Shown: piece by piece, positions 1-10,421 of the stretch | How the letters are laid out: every line of letters starts with the position of its first letter | Position numbering within the stretch: position 1 is the stretch's first letter | Source: Mesorhizobium sp. YC-39 | GTDB lineage: Bacteria > Pseudomonadota > Alphaproteobacteria > Rhizobiales > Rhizobiaceae | Reading direction: 5' to 3' | Length of the DNA: 64,000 nt | NCBI RefSeq assembly: GCF_025753795.1 | Contig: NZ_JAOWPS010000002.1 | Span: forward strand, 372,001-436,000 | Position numbers and translations under genes: made by a program | Notes under the pieces: model-generated | The model's input: only the letters and a program-made list of their open reading frames with translations | The model's database searches: none | What the model was told of the DNA's origin: nothing

Positions 1-126
1 CGAATGGCTGAGCACCTTGGTGCGGGAATGCGGCGCCGGCTGCAGCCTGATGACCTGGGGGCCAAGCACCACCGGCCGGTCATATTTGTAATGGGTCAGG
101 TGATAGACGGCTGCCAGAATTGCCAT
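1..126 (-). CDS. Transglutaminase-like family protein, 5' end only (cut by left edge)
   Basis: Only the first 42 codons are inside the window. They begin at an ATG at 126 and read leftwards off the edge, with a G-rich stretch (CCGGGG) just upstream as a possible ribosome binding site. The N-terminus [19 protein letters not shown], followed by a [16 protein letters not shown] stretch, matches the conserved start of the large bacterial transglutaminase-like proteins (often fused to DUF2126) found in Rhizobiales. Those proteins carry a papain-like Cys-His-Asp core further downstream, which cannot be seen here. The family call rests on this short N-terminal signature; the biochemical role is not known from the sequence. 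Confidence 0.7.
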   Translation of the reverse strand, partial: MAILAAVYHLTHYKYDRPVVLGPQVIRLQPAPHSRTKVLSHS

Positions 127-249
127 GGTGCCCCGGAAGTCGGCGTTTCAAAACGAATTCGCCGAACCCTGACACAAATCCTGGCCATTCTCCAAGCAGA
201 GATGTTGCGTTGCACCTAATTTAAGCAGCGCCGAACGGTCCGACCCCTT

Positions 250-1440
250 TTAGAAGAAGGCCTGTATCCCCGTCTGCGCCCGCCCGAGGATCAGCGCGTG
301 CACGTCATGCGTGCCCTCATAAGTGTTCACCGTTTCCAGGTTCTGCGCGTGACGCATGACGTGATAGCCGATCTGGATGCCGTTGCCGCCATGCATGTCG
401 CGGGCCTGGCGGGCAATGTCGAGCGCCTTGCCGCAATTGTTGCGCTTGACGATCGAGATCATCTCCGGCGCCATCTTGCCTTCGTCCATCAGCCGCCCGA
501 CCCTGAGCGAACCCTGCAGGCCGAGCGCAATCTCGGTCTGCATGTCGGCGAGTTTCTTCTGGAAAAGCTGAGTGCCGGCCAGTGGCTTGCCGAATTGCTT
601 GCGGTCGAGGCCATATTGCCGCGCCCGGTGCCAGCAATCCTCGGCAGCACCCATCGCACCCCAGGAAATGCCGTAGCGCGCCCGATTGAGGCAGCCGAAC
701 GGCCCCTTCAGTCCCGACACGTTGGGCAGCAGCGCATCTTCGCCGACCTCGACGCCTTCCATCACCACCTCACCGGTGATCGACGCGCGCAGGCTGAGCT
801 TGCCGCCGATCTTCGGCGCCGACAGCCCCTTCATGCCCTTTTCCAGCACGAAACCACGGATTTCATTGTCGTGCGCTGCCGATTTCGCCCAGACGACGAA
901 CACGTCGGCGATCGGCGCGTTGGAAATCCACATCTTCGAGCCGGAAAGCCTGTAACCATTGGCCGTCTTCTCGGCCCGCGTCTTCATGCCGCCCGGATCG
1001 GACCCGGCATCCGGCTCGGTCAGGCCGAAGCAGCCGATCCATTCGCCCGACGCCAGCTTCGGCAGGTATTTCTTGCGTTGCGCTTCCGAGCCATAGGCAT
1101 GGATCGGGTACATCACCAGCGACGACTGCACGCTCATCATCGAGCGATAGCCGGAATCGATGCGCTCGACTTCGCGCGCCACCAGCCCGTAGGTGACATA
1201 GTTGGCGCCAAGCCCGCCATATTCCTCGGGGATGGTGATGCCGAGCAGACCCGCCTCGCCCATCTCGCGAAAGATGCCGGCGTCGGTCTTTTCCTCGAGA
1301 TAGGCTTCCTCGATCCTCGGCGCGAGCTTGTCGGCGGCAAACGCCGCCGCGCCATCGCGCACCATGCGCTCGTCCTCGGAAAGCTGGTCCTCGATCAGGA
1401 AAGGATCGTTCCAGACGAATGCGTTCTTCTCGGCGGCCAT
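250..1440 (-). CDS. gcdH: Glutaryl-CoA dehydrogenase (acyl-CoA dehydrogenase family)
   Basis: FAD-dependent enzyme that oxidises and decarboxylates glutaryl-CoA to crotonyl-CoA in lysine, hydroxylysine and tryptophan breakdown. The 396-residue product has the usual acyl-CoA dehydrogenase layout: helical N-terminal domain, central beta domain with the [11 protein letters not shown] and [12 protein letters not shown]/substrate motifs, and a C-terminal helical domain. The catalytic base is the Glu of TYEGTHD at about residue 375, the position used by glutaryl-CoA dehydrogenases. I chose the ATG at 1440 (MAAEKNAF) because the in-frame extension to 1461 adds only seven unconserved residues. It is divergent from the LysR gene at 1549, about 110 bp away, so that regulator is the likely local controller (inference). 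Confidence 0.9.
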   Translation of the reverse strand: MAAEKNAFVWNDPFLIEDQLSEDERMVRDGAAAFAADKLAPRIEEAYLEEKTDAGIFREMGEAGLLGITIPEEYGGLGANYVTYGLVAREVERIDSGYRSMMSVQSSLVMYPIHAYGSEAQRKKYLPKLASGEWIGCFGLTEPDAGSDPGGMKTRAEKTANGYRLSGSKMWISNAPIADVFVVWAKSAAHDNEIRGFVLEKGMKGLSAPKIGGKLSLRASITGEVVMEGVEVGEDALLPNVSGLKGPFGCLNRARYGISWGAMGAAEDCWHRARQYGLDRKQFGKPLAGTQLFQKKLADMQTEIALGLQGSLRVGRLMDEGKMAPEMISIVKRNNCGKALDIARQARDMHGGNGIQIGYHVMRHAQNLETVNTYEGTHDVHALILGRAQTGIQAFF

Positions 1441-1548
1441 GGCTCTCGGTCCCCACAACAAAATCTTGAAGTGCCCGGCTTATCGACCCCCGCTCCGAAA
1501 AAATCAAACGAAATTGCATCACCGATCAATGAGCGTTAGTAATGGGTC

Positions 1549-2472
1549 ATGAACGTCCAGCGCCGCCTCTTGCCTAGTATCAATGCCCTTGCCGCCTTCG
1601 AGGCGGTGGCGCGCCTCGGCTCCTTCACCGCCGCGGCGCGCGAGCTCGATCTGACCCAGGGCGCCGTGAGCCGGCAGATAGCATTGCTGGAAGAGCAATT
1701 CGGGAGGCGGCTTTTCGACCGCGACAGCCGCAATGTCAGGCTGTCGACGGCGGGCGAAATCTACGCCGAGGCAGTGCGCGCCGCCCTTGGCCAGTTGCGT
1801 GACGCAGCGCTCGGATTGATGAGCAATCGGCATAGTGGCATATTGAACCTCGCCATACTGCCGACCTTCGGCACGCGCTGGCTGATGCCGCTCATTCCCG
1901 ATTTCGTCGAAAACAACCCTGATATCACCATCAACTTCGTCACCCGGATCGGCCGCTTCGATTTCACGCGCGAGAGGCTCGACGCCGCGATCCATTACGG
2001 CCTGCCCGACTGGCCGGATGCCGACTCCACGCTGCTGGTGCGCGAGACGGTGGCGCCTGTCGTCTCGCCCGAATTCCTCGCCGGCCGCGCCATTGCCGCG
2101 CCGGCCGACATCGGCCGCCTGCCACTGCTGCATATGGCGACGCGGCCCGGCGCCTGGACCGAATGGTTCGAGCACCAGGGTCTGAGCGCGCCGACCGGAC
2201 CAGGTATGCAGTTCGAGCAGTTCGGCACCGCCGCCCAGGCCTGCATGGCCGGGCTCGGCGTTGCCTTGCTGCCGCAAGTCCTAATCGCTGGTGAGTTGCA
2301 GCGCGGTCAGCTGGTATCAGCGCCGGGCAGGCCGATGCAGAGCCGCAGCGCCTACTATCTGGTCGTACCCCATGACAAACGCGGCCATCCGCCGGTTGCC
2401 TCCTTTCGCGATTGGCTGCTGACACATATCAGCGAGAAGGGCGAAGCGGTCTCCGCTCAGCTTTCGAAATAG
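1549..2472 (+). CDS. LysR-family transcriptional regulator (GcvA-like), beside gcdH
   Basis: 307-residue LysR-type regulator. The winged helix-turn-helix occupies roughly residues 8-66 ([19 protein letters not shown] followed by [16 protein letters not shown]), and the co-inducer-binding domain fills the rest. The opening resembles the GcvA/AmpR branch. The gene is divergent from glutaryl-CoA dehydrogenase, the arrangement in which LysR proteins commonly control the neighbour from the shared intergenic region. Control of gcdH is inferred only; the inducer might be glutarate or glutaryl-CoA, as in known gcd regulators. The last 16 bp overlap the 3' end of the epimerase gene on the other strand (2457), a tail-to-tail overlap. 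Confidence 0.85.
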   Translation: MNVQRRLLPSINALAAFEAVARLGSFTAAARELDLTQGAVSRQIALLEEQFGRRLFDRDSRNVRLSTAGEIYAEAVRAALGQLRDAALGLMSNRHSGILNLAILPTFGTRWLMPLIPDFVENNPDITINFVTRIGRFDFTRERLDAAIHYGLPDWPDADSTLLVRETVAPVVSPEFLAGRAIAAPADIGRLPLLHMATRPGAWTEWFEHQGLSAPTGPGMQFEQFGTAAQACMAGLGVALLPQVLIAGELQRGQLVSAPGRPMQSRSAYYLVVPHDKRGHPPVASFRDWLLTHISEKGEAVSAQLSK

Positions 2473-3350
2473 CTGGGGCGGTCGAGATCGGCAATGAGCC
2501 CGGGCTGCTTCGGCTGCCATCCCAGCACGTCGCGGGTCTGCGCGCTCGACGCCGGCCAGTCCATGCTGAAGAAATGCCCGAGAAAGCCGAAATGGCCCGC
2601 CGCCTCCTCATGGGTCTTGGAAACGACCGGCAGGTCGAGGCGCCGGCCGATGACTTCGGCGATCTCCCGGCATGGCACGCCCTGCTCGGCGACGCCGTGA
2701 TACCTGGCTCCGACGGCCCCCTTCTCGAGCGCCAGCCTGAAGAGGCGAGCGGCATCGAGCCGGTGCACCGCCGGCCAGCGATTGAGGCCGTCGCCGACAT
2801 AGGCCGAAACGCCCTTTTCGCGCGCTATGCCGATCAGCATCGGGACAAAGCCGTGATCGCCGTCGCCGTGGACCGAGGGCGACAGACGCACTGCCGACGC
2901 ACGCACGCCACGCGCCGCCAGCGCTTCGGCCGTCACTTCCGAGGCGCGGGGATAGGAGGCGGAGGGCGGCACGGGCGCGTCGTCCTCGGTTGCCACACTG
3001 CCCTTTGTCAGCAGCGCGAGACCAGAGGTAACCAGCAGTGGCCGCCCGGAGCCTTCGAGTGCCGCGCCGAGCACCTCAATGGCGCGACGGTCCGTCTCGC
3101 AATTTTGCGCGAATTTCGAGAAGTCGTGGTTGAAGGCGGTGTGGATCACGCCGTCGGACATGGCCGCGCCACTGCGCAGGCTTTCCAGATCTTCGAGATC
3201 ACCGCGCAGCGCCTCAGCACCTGCGGCGACAACGGATTTCACGCCCGCATCCGAGCGAGCAAGGCCGAGCACCTGATGGCCCGCCTCAACGAGCTCCCGC
3301 ACAACGGCGGAGCCGACAAAACCGGTGGCACCGGTAACGAACACACGCAT
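2457..3350 (-). CDS. NAD-dependent epimerase/dehydratase family protein (extended/atypical SDR)
   Basis: 297 residues with a Rossmann N-terminus [18 protein letters not shown], the GxxGxxG dinucleotide motif of NAD(P)-dependent epimerases. The canonical YxxxK catalytic pair is not clear: the region that should hold it reads [14 protein letters not shown], so the Tyr is present but the Lys four residues later is not. This places it in the atypical SDR group resembling 3-beta-HSD/YwnB-like proteins rather than sugar epimerases. The substrate cannot be predicted. It is convergent with the LysR gene and divergent from the AraC regulator at 3477, with 126 bp between the two starts. Confidence 0.8.
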   Translation of the reverse strand: MRVFVTGATGFVGSAVVRELVEAGHQVLGLARSDAGVKSVVAAGAEALRGDLEDLESLRSGAAMSDGVIHTAFNHDFSKFAQNCETDRRAIEVLGAALEGSGRPLLVTSGLALLTKGSVATEDDAPVPPSASYPRASEVTAEALAARGVRASAVRLSPSVHGDGDHGFVPMLIGIAREKGVSAYVGDGLNRWPAVHRLDAARLFRLALEKGAVGARYHGVAEQGVPCREIAEVIGRRLDLPVVSKTHEEAAGHFGFLGHFFSMDWPASSAQTRDVLGWQPKQPGLIADLDRPSYFES

Positions 3351-3476
3351 CGCAATGTCTCCTTGCTTTGTGCGAGGGCCGCATCGGCCGCCGCGTTGGC
3401 GGAGGAGATAAGCGATCGACCAGATACGATCTATGCTGTAAAGTCCGTATTATCTTCGCAATCGTCCGGAACGACT

Positions 3477-4436
3477 ATGGATCCACTCTCAGACGTCCTG
3501 TCGCTGCTGAAACCGCGCAATTACCTTTCCGCTGGCCTGGAGGCAGGTGGGGACTGGTCGATCCAGTTCCCCGACCAGCAGGCGGCCATCAAATGCGGCG
3601 CGGTGGTGTCCGGCCAATGCTGGCTGTCGGTGGAGGGCGTTCCAGACGCAGTGCGCCTGGAGACGGGCGACTGCTTCCTGCTGCCGCGCGGACGGCCTTT
3701 TCGTCTCGCCAGCGACCTGAACCTGCCGCCGGTCGATGCCCGCACCATCTTTTCGCCCGCCCGCACCGGTGGCATCACCGCGCACAATGGCGGCGGCGAT
3801 TTTCTTCTCGTCAGCAGCCGCTTCGCCCTTGCCGGCGACCATGCCGGCATCCTGTTGCGGATGCTGCCGCCCATCGTGCACATCCGCCGGGAATCCGACC
3901 GGTCCGCGTTGCGCTGGCCCGTCGAGCGGATGATGCAGGAACTGCGCGAGCCGCAGCCGGGCGGCTTCCTGGTGGTGGAACATCTCGCCCACATGATCCT
4001 GATCGAGGCCCTGCGCCTGCATATGGCGGAAGGGTTGCGAGTGGGCTGGCTCTTCGCCCTCGCCGACAGACAGATGGGTGCCGCGATCAACGCCATGCAC
4101 GACGATCCGGCACATGGCTGGACATTGCAGGAACTGGGAGAGCGGGTTGGCATGTCGCGATCGACCTTTGCCCTGAAATTCAAGCAAATGGTCGGCACAT
4201 CAGCCATGGACTATCTGACACGCTGGCGAATGCTGCTGGCGGGCGACAGGCTGGCGAACTCCAGCGATCCCGTCTCCGTCATTGCGCTCTCGCTCGGCTA
4301 CGAATCCGAAAGCGCCTTCAGCACGGCGTTCAAGCGGGTCATGGGCTGTTCGCCACGGCAATATGGCCGTGGCCGCGACCCCTCTTCATATGGCCAGGCC
4401 GCCAACGCCAATCGGTTCGGACCCATCGCCAGTTGA
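3477..4436 (+). CDS. AraC-family transcriptional regulator with cupin sensor domain
   Basis: 319-residue regulator. Residues 1-190 are a cupin-type domain of the AraC cupin_6 kind, with a QCWLSVEGV strand and LETGDCFLLPRGRPF turn. Residues about 205-305 hold two helix-turn-helix units, including WTLQELGERVGMSRSTFALKF and SVIALSLGYESESAFSTAFKR, the AraC signature. The ATG at 3477 gives the family's usual length; the reading frame is open much further upstream, but that part is antisense to the epimerase gene. It is divergent from the epimerase, which is its most likely target (inference). The stop lies four bases from the end of tex on the other strand. Confidence 0.88.
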   Translation: MDPLSDVLSLLKPRNYLSAGLEAGGDWSIQFPDQQAAIKCGAVVSGQCWLSVEGVPDAVRLETGDCFLLPRGRPFRLASDLNLPPVDARTIFSPARTGGITAHNGGGDFLLVSSRFALAGDHAGILLRMLPPIVHIRRESDRSALRWPVERMMQELREPQPGGFLVVEHLAHMILIEALRLHMAEGLRVGWLFALADRQMGAAINAMHDDPAHGWTLQELGERVGMSRSTFALKFKQMVGTSAMDYLTRWRMLLAGDRLANSSDPVSVIALSLGYESESAFSTAFKRVMGCSPRQYGRGRDPSSYGQAANANRFGPIAS

Positions 4437-4440
4437 CTGG

Positions 4441-6756
4441 CTACTTCCGCTTCATCGCCTCGGCCAGGGCAGCGCCGAACGCGCCTTGCTGCGCCGGCCT
4501 CTCCGGCTGACGCTGTGGTGCCGGCGCACGCGGCACTGGTTTGTTGCCGCTATCACGCGGTCCCTTCGAGGCGCCGCCGTCACCATCCCTGCGCATCGAC
4601 AGGCCGATGCGCTTGCGCTTGATGTCGACCTCGACGACGCGCACCTTCACCACGTCGCCGGCCTTGACCACTTCATGCGCATCCTTGACGAAACGATCGG
4701 CCAGTTGCGAGACATGCACCAGACCATCCTGGTGCACGCCGATATCGACGAAGGCGCCGAAGGCCGCGACATTGGTGACGGTGCCTTCAAGCAGCATGCC
4801 GGGCTTCAAATCCTTGATGTCGTCGATACCGTCGGCGAAGGTCGCGGTCTTGAAGCCGGGACGCGGATCGCGGCCGGGCTTTTCCAGCTCCGCCAGAATG
4901 TCGCGCACGGTCGGCAGGCCGAAGCGCTCGTCGACGAAGACGCGTGGATCAAGCGCCTTGAGCGCAGCACTATCACCCATCAGCGAACGCACATCGCGCC
5001 CGCAGGCCGCGACGATCTTCTTCGCCACGCCATAGGCTTCCGGATGCACGGACGAGGCATCGAGCGGCTCGCTGCCGTTCGCAATGCGCAGGAAGCCGGC
5101 GCATTGCTCGAACGCGCGAGGTCCAAGTCGGGAGACCTTCAACAGCTCGCGGCGGCTGGCGAAGGGGCCGGTGGCATCGCGATGCGCAACGATCGCCTCG
5201 GCGAGTGATGCACCAAGGCCTGACACGCGTGCCAGCAGCGGCGCCGATGCCGTGTTGAGGTCGACGCCGACGGCGTTGACCGCGTCCTCCACAACCGCCT
5301 CCAGCGAGCGGCCGAGCCGGTACTGGTCGACATCGTGCTGATACTGGCCGACGCCGATCGATTTAGGTTCGATCTTGACCAGTTCGGCGAGCGGATCCTG
5401 CAAGCGCCGGGCAATCGACACCGCGCCGCGCAACGACACATCGAGACCGGGAAATTCCGCTGCCGCGGTCGCTGAAGCCGAATAGACCGAGGCGCCAGCC
5501 TCGCTGACGATCACCTTGAGCGGCTTGGGACCGGCATCCGCCGGCATATCGGACAGCATGTCGGCGACCAGCCTTTCAGTCTCGCGGCTGCCGGTGCCAT
5601 TGCCGATCGAAATCAGCTCGACCTTGTGCAGGCGGATCAGCTTCGCCAGTTCGGCCTGCGTGCCGCGCACATCGTTCTTCGGCGGGAACGGATAGACCGT
5701 CGTCGTCGCCACCAGCTTGCCGGTACCATCCACCACCGCCACCTTGACGCCGGTGCGGATGCCGGGATCGAGCCCCATCGTCGCGCGCGAGCCGGCCGGT
5801 GCGGCGAGCAGCAAATCCTTCAGGTTGCGGGCAAAGACATGGATCGCCTCTTCCTCGGCCCGCTCGCGCATATCGCGCATCAGGTCGAGCGTGAGATGCA
5901 GCGACAGCTTGATGCGCCAGGTCCAGCCCGCCACCTCCATCAGCCAGCGGTCGCCCGGCAGGCTGCCGCCGATCGCATAGGCATTGGCGATCATGCGCTC
6001 GACCGGCTTCACCGGCGAAGTGTCGTCGGCATCGACCTCGATGTCGAGCGACAGCATCTCTTCATTGCGCCCGCGCAGCATCGCCAGCGCGCGATGGCTG
6101 GGCACAGTGGCCCAGCGCTCGACATGGTCGAAATAGTCGGAGAATTTCGCGCCAGCCTCCTGCTTGCCGTCGACGACGCGGGCGCGCAGGAAGGCGCGCT
6201 CCTTCATGTAGCTTCGCAGCTTGCCGACCAGATCGGCATTCTCGGCGAATTGTTCGGAGAGAATATCGCGCGCGCCTTCGAGTGCTGCCTTGGCGTCGGC
6301 AATCTCGTTGCCGACATAGGCCAGCGCCAGTTCCGCCGGCACCGATGCGCGGTCGGCGAGGATGGCCTCGGCCAGCGGCGCCAATCCGCGCTCGCGCGCG
6401 ATCTCGGCCTTGGTCCGCCGCTTCGGCTTATAGGGCAGATAAATGTCTTCGAGCTCGGCCTTGGTGACGGCCGCGATGATCTTTTGTTCAAGCTCCTCGG
6501 TCAGCTTGCCCTGTTCGCGGATCGAGCCGAGGATGGTGTCGCGGCGCGCGTCGAGTTCGCGCAGATAGGCAAGCCGCTCGGCGAGATCGCGCAACTGCGT
6601 GTCGTCCAGACCGCCGGTGACCTCCTTGCGATAGCGCGCCACAAACGGCACCGTCGCGCCCTCGTCCAGCAGCCCGATCGCCGCCGCGGCCTGTTCGGGC
6701 CGCGCGCCGATCTCGGCCGCTATGATCGTTGCGATGCGCTTGATGTCGGATGTCAT
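4441..6756 (-). CDS. tex: Tex-family RNA-binding transcription accessory protein (S1 domain)
   Basis: 771-residue Tex protein, a cytoplasmic nucleic-acid-binding factor linked to transcription elongation and stress survival. Domain order is standard: Tex N-terminal helical domain ([16 protein letters not shown] onwards), YqgF/RNase H-like domain ([17 protein letters not shown]), helix-hairpin-helix modules ([36 protein letters not shown]) and a C-terminal S1 domain near residues 650-720 ([20 protein letters not shown]). A basic, proline- and alanine-rich tail follows. I chose ATG 6756 (MTSDIKRIA) over the longer frame from 6822, because family members begin at this position and the extra 22 residues are unlike any conserved segment. 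Confidence 0.95.
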   Translation of the reverse strand: MTSDIKRIATIIAAEIGARPEQAAAAIGLLDEGATVPFVARYRKEVTGGLDDTQLRDLAERLAYLRELDARRDTILGSIREQGKLTEELEQKIIAAVTKAELEDIYLPYKPKRRTKAEIARERGLAPLAEAILADRASVPAELALAYVGNEIADAKAALEGARDILSEQFAENADLVGKLRSYMKERAFLRARVVDGKQEAGAKFSDYFDHVERWATVPSHRALAMLRGRNEEMLSLDIEVDADDTSPVKPVERMIANAYAIGGSLPGDRWLMEVAGWTWRIKLSLHLTLDLMRDMRERAEEEAIHVFARNLKDLLLAAPAGSRATMGLDPGIRTGVKVAVVDGTGKLVATTTVYPFPPKNDVRGTQAELAKLIRLHKVELISIGNGTGSRETERLVADMLSDMPADAGPKPLKVIVSEAGASVYSASATAAAEFPGLDVSLRGAVSIARRLQDPLAELVKIEPKSIGVGQYQHDVDQYRLGRSLEAVVEDAVNAVGVDLNTASAPLLARVSGLGASLAEAIVAHRDATGPFASRRELLKVSRLGPRAFEQCAGFLRIANGSEPLDASSVHPEAYGVAKKIVAACGRDVRSLMGDSAALKALDPRVFVDERFGLPTVRDILAELEKPGRDPRPGFKTATFADGIDDIKDLKPGMLLEGTVTNVAAFGAFVDIGVHQDGLVHVSQLADRFVKDAHEVVKAGDVVKVRVVEVDIKRKRIGLSMRRDGDGGASKGPRDSGNKPVPRAPAPQRQPERPAQQGAFGAALAEAMKRK

Positions 6757-6885
6757 GTCGTTCCCGATGCCTTGCCGAAAAGAGCGGCGACCATAGGCGT
6801 TAGCGACCGCCGCGCCAACCACGGCGTTCTCAACCGCCTGAGAGGTCCACAGGAAAGCGACGGGGCTGCGAAATGCCTGGATTGG

Positions 6886-8067
6886 TCAGACCATCCGGCT
6901 CAGCGCCTCGAAGAAGGCGATCATATCGAGGTCGAGCGGATCGTCGACCGGCAGCGGCTGCGACGACATCTTGGCGATCACCACCTCGTCCCTGGGATTG
7001 ACGTACAGCCACTGGCCATGGATGCCGATGCCGCAGAAGGCGCCGCTTTCAGCGCCCGTCTGGTACCATTTGTTGCGGTAGCGGCCTTGCGGAAGAAGGA
7101 ACGCCATCGTGCCACGCTGCCAGGCTTCGGAACTGCCGCCTGTTTCGACAGTGTCGCGCACCCAGGCTTCCGGCACCACGCGGCGGCCATTGGCCGTGCC
7201 GCTTTGCCGCATCATCTCGCCGACACGAGCCAGATCGCGCGGCGTCACCGAAATACCGCCGGCCGTGCGCGCGGTGCCTTCCATGTCGACCGTGACCGAG
7301 GCGTCGCTCCCCGCACCGAGCGGCAGCCACAATTTCTCGCGCATCAGCTCGGAGAAGCGCTGGCCGGATGCGCGTTCGAGCAGGATGCCGAGCAGGTCGG
7401 AATTGGGCGAGCGGTAGCGAAAGGTCTGGCCATGCGGCTCGGCAAGGCGCTGCAATGTCAGGGTGAAGGCAGCCAGGCTTTCATTGCCACCGCCCGGATT
7501 CCACAGCATGGCGCGACGGTAGCGGGCAAAGGCGCTTTCCGGGTCGAGATAGGCCTCCTCGAAATCGAGGCTGACGCTCATGTCGAGCACATGGCGCACA
7601 CGGGCCTCGCCATAGGCCGAGCCGGTGGCTTCCGGGATGTACAGCGTCACCGGAGCGTCCGGATCGAAAATCCCCTCGCCCTCCAATATGCCGGCGAGAA
7701 TGGCGGTCAGCGACTTGCTGATCGAGAAGATGATGTGGCGGGCGCCGAGATCCATATGCGGCGCAAACCAGTCGCCAACGATCCTGCCACCTTTCATGAT
7801 CGTCAGCGCGTCGGTGTCGGAGCGCTTCAGGAAAGCGGCAACGCTCTCCGGTCCGGCCGCCAAAGCGACCTTCTCGCCGAGCAGCCCGGTCAAATCTTTC
7901 GCGGGCGCCTCGCTTCCACCTGGAGCGGCGGCAACGGGCGCGCTCGGCACCAGCTCGCCGGCATTCTGGAACGACCATCGGCTGAACGGACTTTCCCGCC
8001 AATTGCCAAGCAGCACCTGGTTGCGGGCAAAGCCGTATCTGGTCTCGAACACGGTCTTGCCGGTCAT
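6886..8067 (-). CDS. Serine hydrolase of the beta-lactamase / penicillin-binding-protein fold
   Basis: 393-residue protein of the class C beta-lactamase/esterase EstB/PBP4* superfamily. The SxxK nucleophile motif is S115-I-S-K118 (HIIFSISKSLTAIL), and a tyrosine motif FRYRSPNSDLLG follows at about residue 230. No signal peptide is visible, so a cytoplasmic esterase, amidase or lactam hydrolase is more likely than cell-wall action. It is the second of two adjacent paralogues on the same strand (the other is 8100-9296, 32 bp upstream) and both share the N-terminal NRWAFQ/SRWSFQ block. The substrate is unknown. Transcription may be in common with the paralogue, behind the polyamine-type transporter but separated from it by a terminator. 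Confidence 0.82.
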   Translation of the reverse strand: MTGKTVFETRYGFARNQVLLGNWRESPFSRWSFQNAGELVPSAPVAAAPGGSEAPAKDLTGLLGEKVALAAGPESVAAFLKRSDTDALTIMKGGRIVGDWFAPHMDLGARHIIFSISKSLTAILAGILEGEGIFDPDAPVTLYIPEATGSAYGEARVRHVLDMSVSLDFEEAYLDPESAFARYRRAMLWNPGGGNESLAAFTLTLQRLAEPHGQTFRYRSPNSDLLGILLERASGQRFSELMREKLWLPLGAGSDASVTVDMEGTARTAGGISVTPRDLARVGEMMRQSGTANGRRVVPEAWVRDTVETGGSSEAWQRGTMAFLLPQGRYRNKWYQTGAESGAFCGIGIHGQWLYVNPRDEVVIAKMSSQPLPVDDPLDLDMIAFFEALSRMV

Positions 8068-8099
8068 GGCGCTTCCTTCTGGATCTTTTTACTTGGAGT

Positions 8100-9296
8100 T
8101 TAGGCGAGCGCCGCAGCGATGGAGTGCACGGCCTTCAGCGTCGCCACCGAATAGGCGATGTTGGTGAAGTCGGGATAGGTTGAAAGCTTCACCACGACCA
8201 TTCTTGTAACCCAGTCGATATGGATCAATTGCCCGAACACGCCTCGGCACATCAGCGCGCGCGAGCGCGGATCCTCGATCCAGAACTGGTTGCGGTAGCT
8301 GCCTTCCGGCAGGCTGTCGTTGAAATCCGGCCCATGCCTGCCATTGCGTGTCGCCTCGATCCAGTCGGCCGGCACGACGCCGCCGCCATTGTCGAGGATC
8401 AGCTGGCCGAAACGGCCATAATCGCGCAGCGTGGCGTTGAAGCCGCCATCGGCCAGCGCATAGCCGGCGCTGTCGACGGTGAAGTACGCACTCTCGTCCG
8501 CGCCGAGCTTTTGCCAGAGCTCTTCCGAAACCAGTTGCGCCAGCCGCTTGCCGCTCACCTGCTCCATGATGAAGGCCAGCACATCGGTCTCGATCGAGCG
8601 GTATTCGAAGGCAGCACCGTGTGGCCGGCTTGTCTCCTTGAGCCCGAGGATCAATTCGAACATGTGCGATGGCCACCGGAAGGCCGGATCGCTGCCCGGC
8701 GGCACGGGCTTCCAGCCGGAGGCGACATCGACCTGGCCGACCTCGGAATAGGGATCGGTATATTCCTCGGAAAAACGCACCCCGCTCGTCATGTCGAGAA
8801 CATGCTGCACGCTGGCGCCCGCCCAGCCTGTCGCGGCAAGCTCCGGCAGATAGGTCGTTACCGGCAAGGCCGGATCGATCAGGCCGCGCCCGACCAAGAT
8901 GCCGAACACAGATGCGGTGACCGACTTCGCCATCGACTGCGACAAATGCAGCGTGCGGTCGGTCATGCCGTTGAAATAGCGCTCATAGGCGACCTTGCCG
9001 TCCCGGAGCACCAGGAAGCCGTCCGTATAGGTCTCGTCGAGCAGGCCGGCCAGTGTCGTCGGCGCCCCGATGCTGTCGCTGACCGGCAGTTGATCCAAAT
9101 CGACCTCGGCCCGCTCGAGCCGGTGGCGATGGCCGTTGCCGCGCCAGACCTCGACGGTCGGCAGGAGCTCGCGGATGTGCTGGAACGCCCAGCGGTTCCA
9201 GGGTGCCCTGTCCCAGTCCAGTCTCGGCGGCGCCATCTTGGGCGGCGAACCCTGCATGATAGGCGGCGCCGGATCGCTGTTGCGGTAAGATGTCAT
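8100..9296 (-). CDS. Serine hydrolase of the beta-lactamase fold, paralogue of the next gene
   Basis: 398 residues. The SxxK motif is S121-M-A-K124 (HLSQSMAKSVTASVFG), and a tyrosine block FEYRSIETDVLAF occupies the second catalytic position. It has no signal peptide. I chose ATG 9296 (MTSYRNSDP); the frame is open to 9410 but that part reads through the terminator hairpin of the upstream transporter gene and is unlikely to be translated. The layout and the WDRAPWNRWAFQHIRELLPT N-terminal block are shared with the paralogue at 6886-8067, so this looks like a tandem duplication with divergence. Function beyond serine hydrolase is unassigned. Confidence 0.82.
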   Translation of the reverse strand: MTSYRNSDPAPPIMQGSPPKMAPPRLDWDRAPWNRWAFQHIRELLPTVEVWRGNGHRHRLERAEVDLDQLPVSDSIGAPTTLAGLLDETYTDGFLVLRDGKVAYERYFNGMTDRTLHLSQSMAKSVTASVFGILVGRGLIDPALPVTTYLPELAATGWAGASVQHVLDMTSGVRFSEEYTDPYSEVGQVDVASGWKPVPPGSDPAFRWPSHMFELILGLKETSRPHGAAFEYRSIETDVLAFIMEQVSGKRLAQLVSEELWQKLGADESAYFTVDSAGYALADGGFNATLRDYGRFGQLILDNGGGVVPADWIEATRNGRHGPDFNDSLPEGSYRNQFWIEDPRSRALMCRGVFGQLIHIDWVTRMVVVKLSTYPDFTNIAYSVATLKAVHSIAAALA

Positions 9297-9319
9297 GAAA
9301 CGCGTCCCGACAAACATGA

Positions 9320-9352
9320 AAACGGACCCGGCGGCGCCTGCCGCCGGGTCCG
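9320..9352 (-). terminator. Rho-independent terminator after the polyamine-type ABC operon
   Basis: A perfect 13-bp stem (9323-9335 pairing with 9340-9352) with a 4-nt loop lies 12 bp after the substrate-binding protein stop. Read on the minus strand it is followed by TTTTCATGTTTG. It separates the transporter operon from the two serine hydrolase genes downstream on the same strand. Confidence 0.88.
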
Positions 9353-9363
9353 TCGCGATGCGA

Positions 9364-10398
9364 TCACTTCTGCAGTTCGGTCCAGATCTTTGTGTAGAGT
9401 TCCTGGACATCCGGAGGGCACATCAGCTGCAGTTCGGCATGCGGCTTGTCCGCCTCCGGAATGACCACTTCCGGCGCGTCCTTCATGTCGGCCGGCATAT
9501 ATTTGTCCGAACCGGTGATGGCATTGGCATAGCGATGAAAAGCCGAGAGGCCCGCAGCGTTTTCCGGATCCATGATGAAGTTCTGGAACAGCTTGGCGTT
9601 CTCGACATTCTTGGCCTCCTTGAGGACGACCACATTGTCGCTCCACAGGCCAAAGCCTTCCTTGGGATAATTGTAGTGGATGGCCGGATTGGCCAACCGC
9701 TGGCGCAGCGCCGAGCCGTTCCAGTCGCTGGTTGCCTTGAAGTCGCCGGCACCCATCTTCTCGATGGTGTTGTACTCCATGGCGATCCAGTTCGGCTTGG
9801 CCGCGACAAGCGTGTCGCGCACCTTCTTCAGCACCTCCTTGTCGGTGGTGCATTGCTGCCCGCCGACATATTTGATCGCCGCGAATATGACATCGTTCAT
9901 TTCGGGAACGACATTGACCTTGCCCTTGAGCTCGTCCGGCGTGTTGAAGATGATGCCCCAGGTGTCGGCCGGTCCCTTGTAGGTATCGGTATTGACGACG
10001 ACGCCGACCGTGCCGAGGGCCCACGGCACCGAATATTTGCGGCCGGGATCGAATTCGGGATTGGCCCATTCCGGCGCCACATTCTTGAAATTCTCCATCT
10101 TGCCCGGATCGGTTTCCTGGACGAGGCCTTCCTGGATCCAGATCGGCACGTAGGTCTGCGAAGGCACCGCGATGTCGAAACCGGTACCGCCCTGGCGCAC
10201 CTTGGCCAGCGCGGTGTCGTTGGAATCGTAGTCGGTGATGGTCACCTTGACGTTATATTTTTGCTCGAATTTCTTGATTACGTCGGGGCTGGTGTAGTTG
10301 CCCCAATTGTAGATGTTCAGTTCGCCGTCGGCGCGAGCCAGGCTCGTCGAGGCGAGCAACGCCAAGCCGATGGCGGTTGCTGTTGTCTTCCAGTTCAT
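9364..10398 (-). CDS. Polyamine-type ABC transporter, periplasmic substrate-binding protein (PotD/PotF family)
   Basis: 344-residue periplasmic solute-binding protein. The N-terminus is a Sec signal peptide (hydrophobic TAIGLALLASTSLA, cleavage after ARA), and the mature protein opens with DGELNIYNWGNYTSPDVI, the hallmark of spermidine/putrescine-binding proteins. I chose ATG 10398 (MNWKTT) because GGGAG sits 8 bases upstream; two earlier in-frame ATGs lack this. It is the last gene of a four-gene importer: ATPase, two permeases, binding protein. Specificity for putrescine, spermidine or another amine cannot be fixed from the sequence, but the neighbouring acetylpolyamine amidohydrolase supports a polyamine. 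A strong terminator follows. Confidence 0.9.
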   Translation of the reverse strand: MNWKTTATAIGLALLASTSLARADGELNIYNWGNYTSPDVIKKFEQKYNVKVTITDYDSNDTALAKVRQGGTGFDIAVPSQTYVPIWIQEGLVQETDPGKMENFKNVAPEWANPEFDPGRKYSVPWALGTVGVVVNTDTYKGPADTWGIIFNTPDELKGKVNVVPEMNDVIFAAIKYVGGQQCTTDKEVLKKVRDTLVAAKPNWIAMEYNTIEKMGAGDFKATSDWNGSALRQRLANPAIHYNYPKEGFGLWSDNVVVLKEAKNVENAKLFQNFIMDPENAAGLSAFHRYANAITGSDKYMPADMKDAPEVVIPEADKPHAELQLMCPPDVQELYTKIWTELQK

Positions 10399-10421
10399 GC
10401 TCTTAGCTCCCATTTTCATAC

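Noticed and set aside
298..1539. 413-codon open frame on the plus strand opposite gcdH
   Set aside because: Product is Arg/His-rich with no family features and mirrors gcdH codon bias; an antisense shadow.
2412..3476. N-terminal extension of the AraC reading frame by 355 codons
   Set aside because: This part is antisense to the epimerase gene and the AraC cupin domain begins normally at ATG 3477.
5626..8103. 825-codon open frame on the plus strand opposite tex and a serine hydrolase
   Set aside because: Spans two real genes and the space between them; composition typical of antisense frames in GC-rich DNA.
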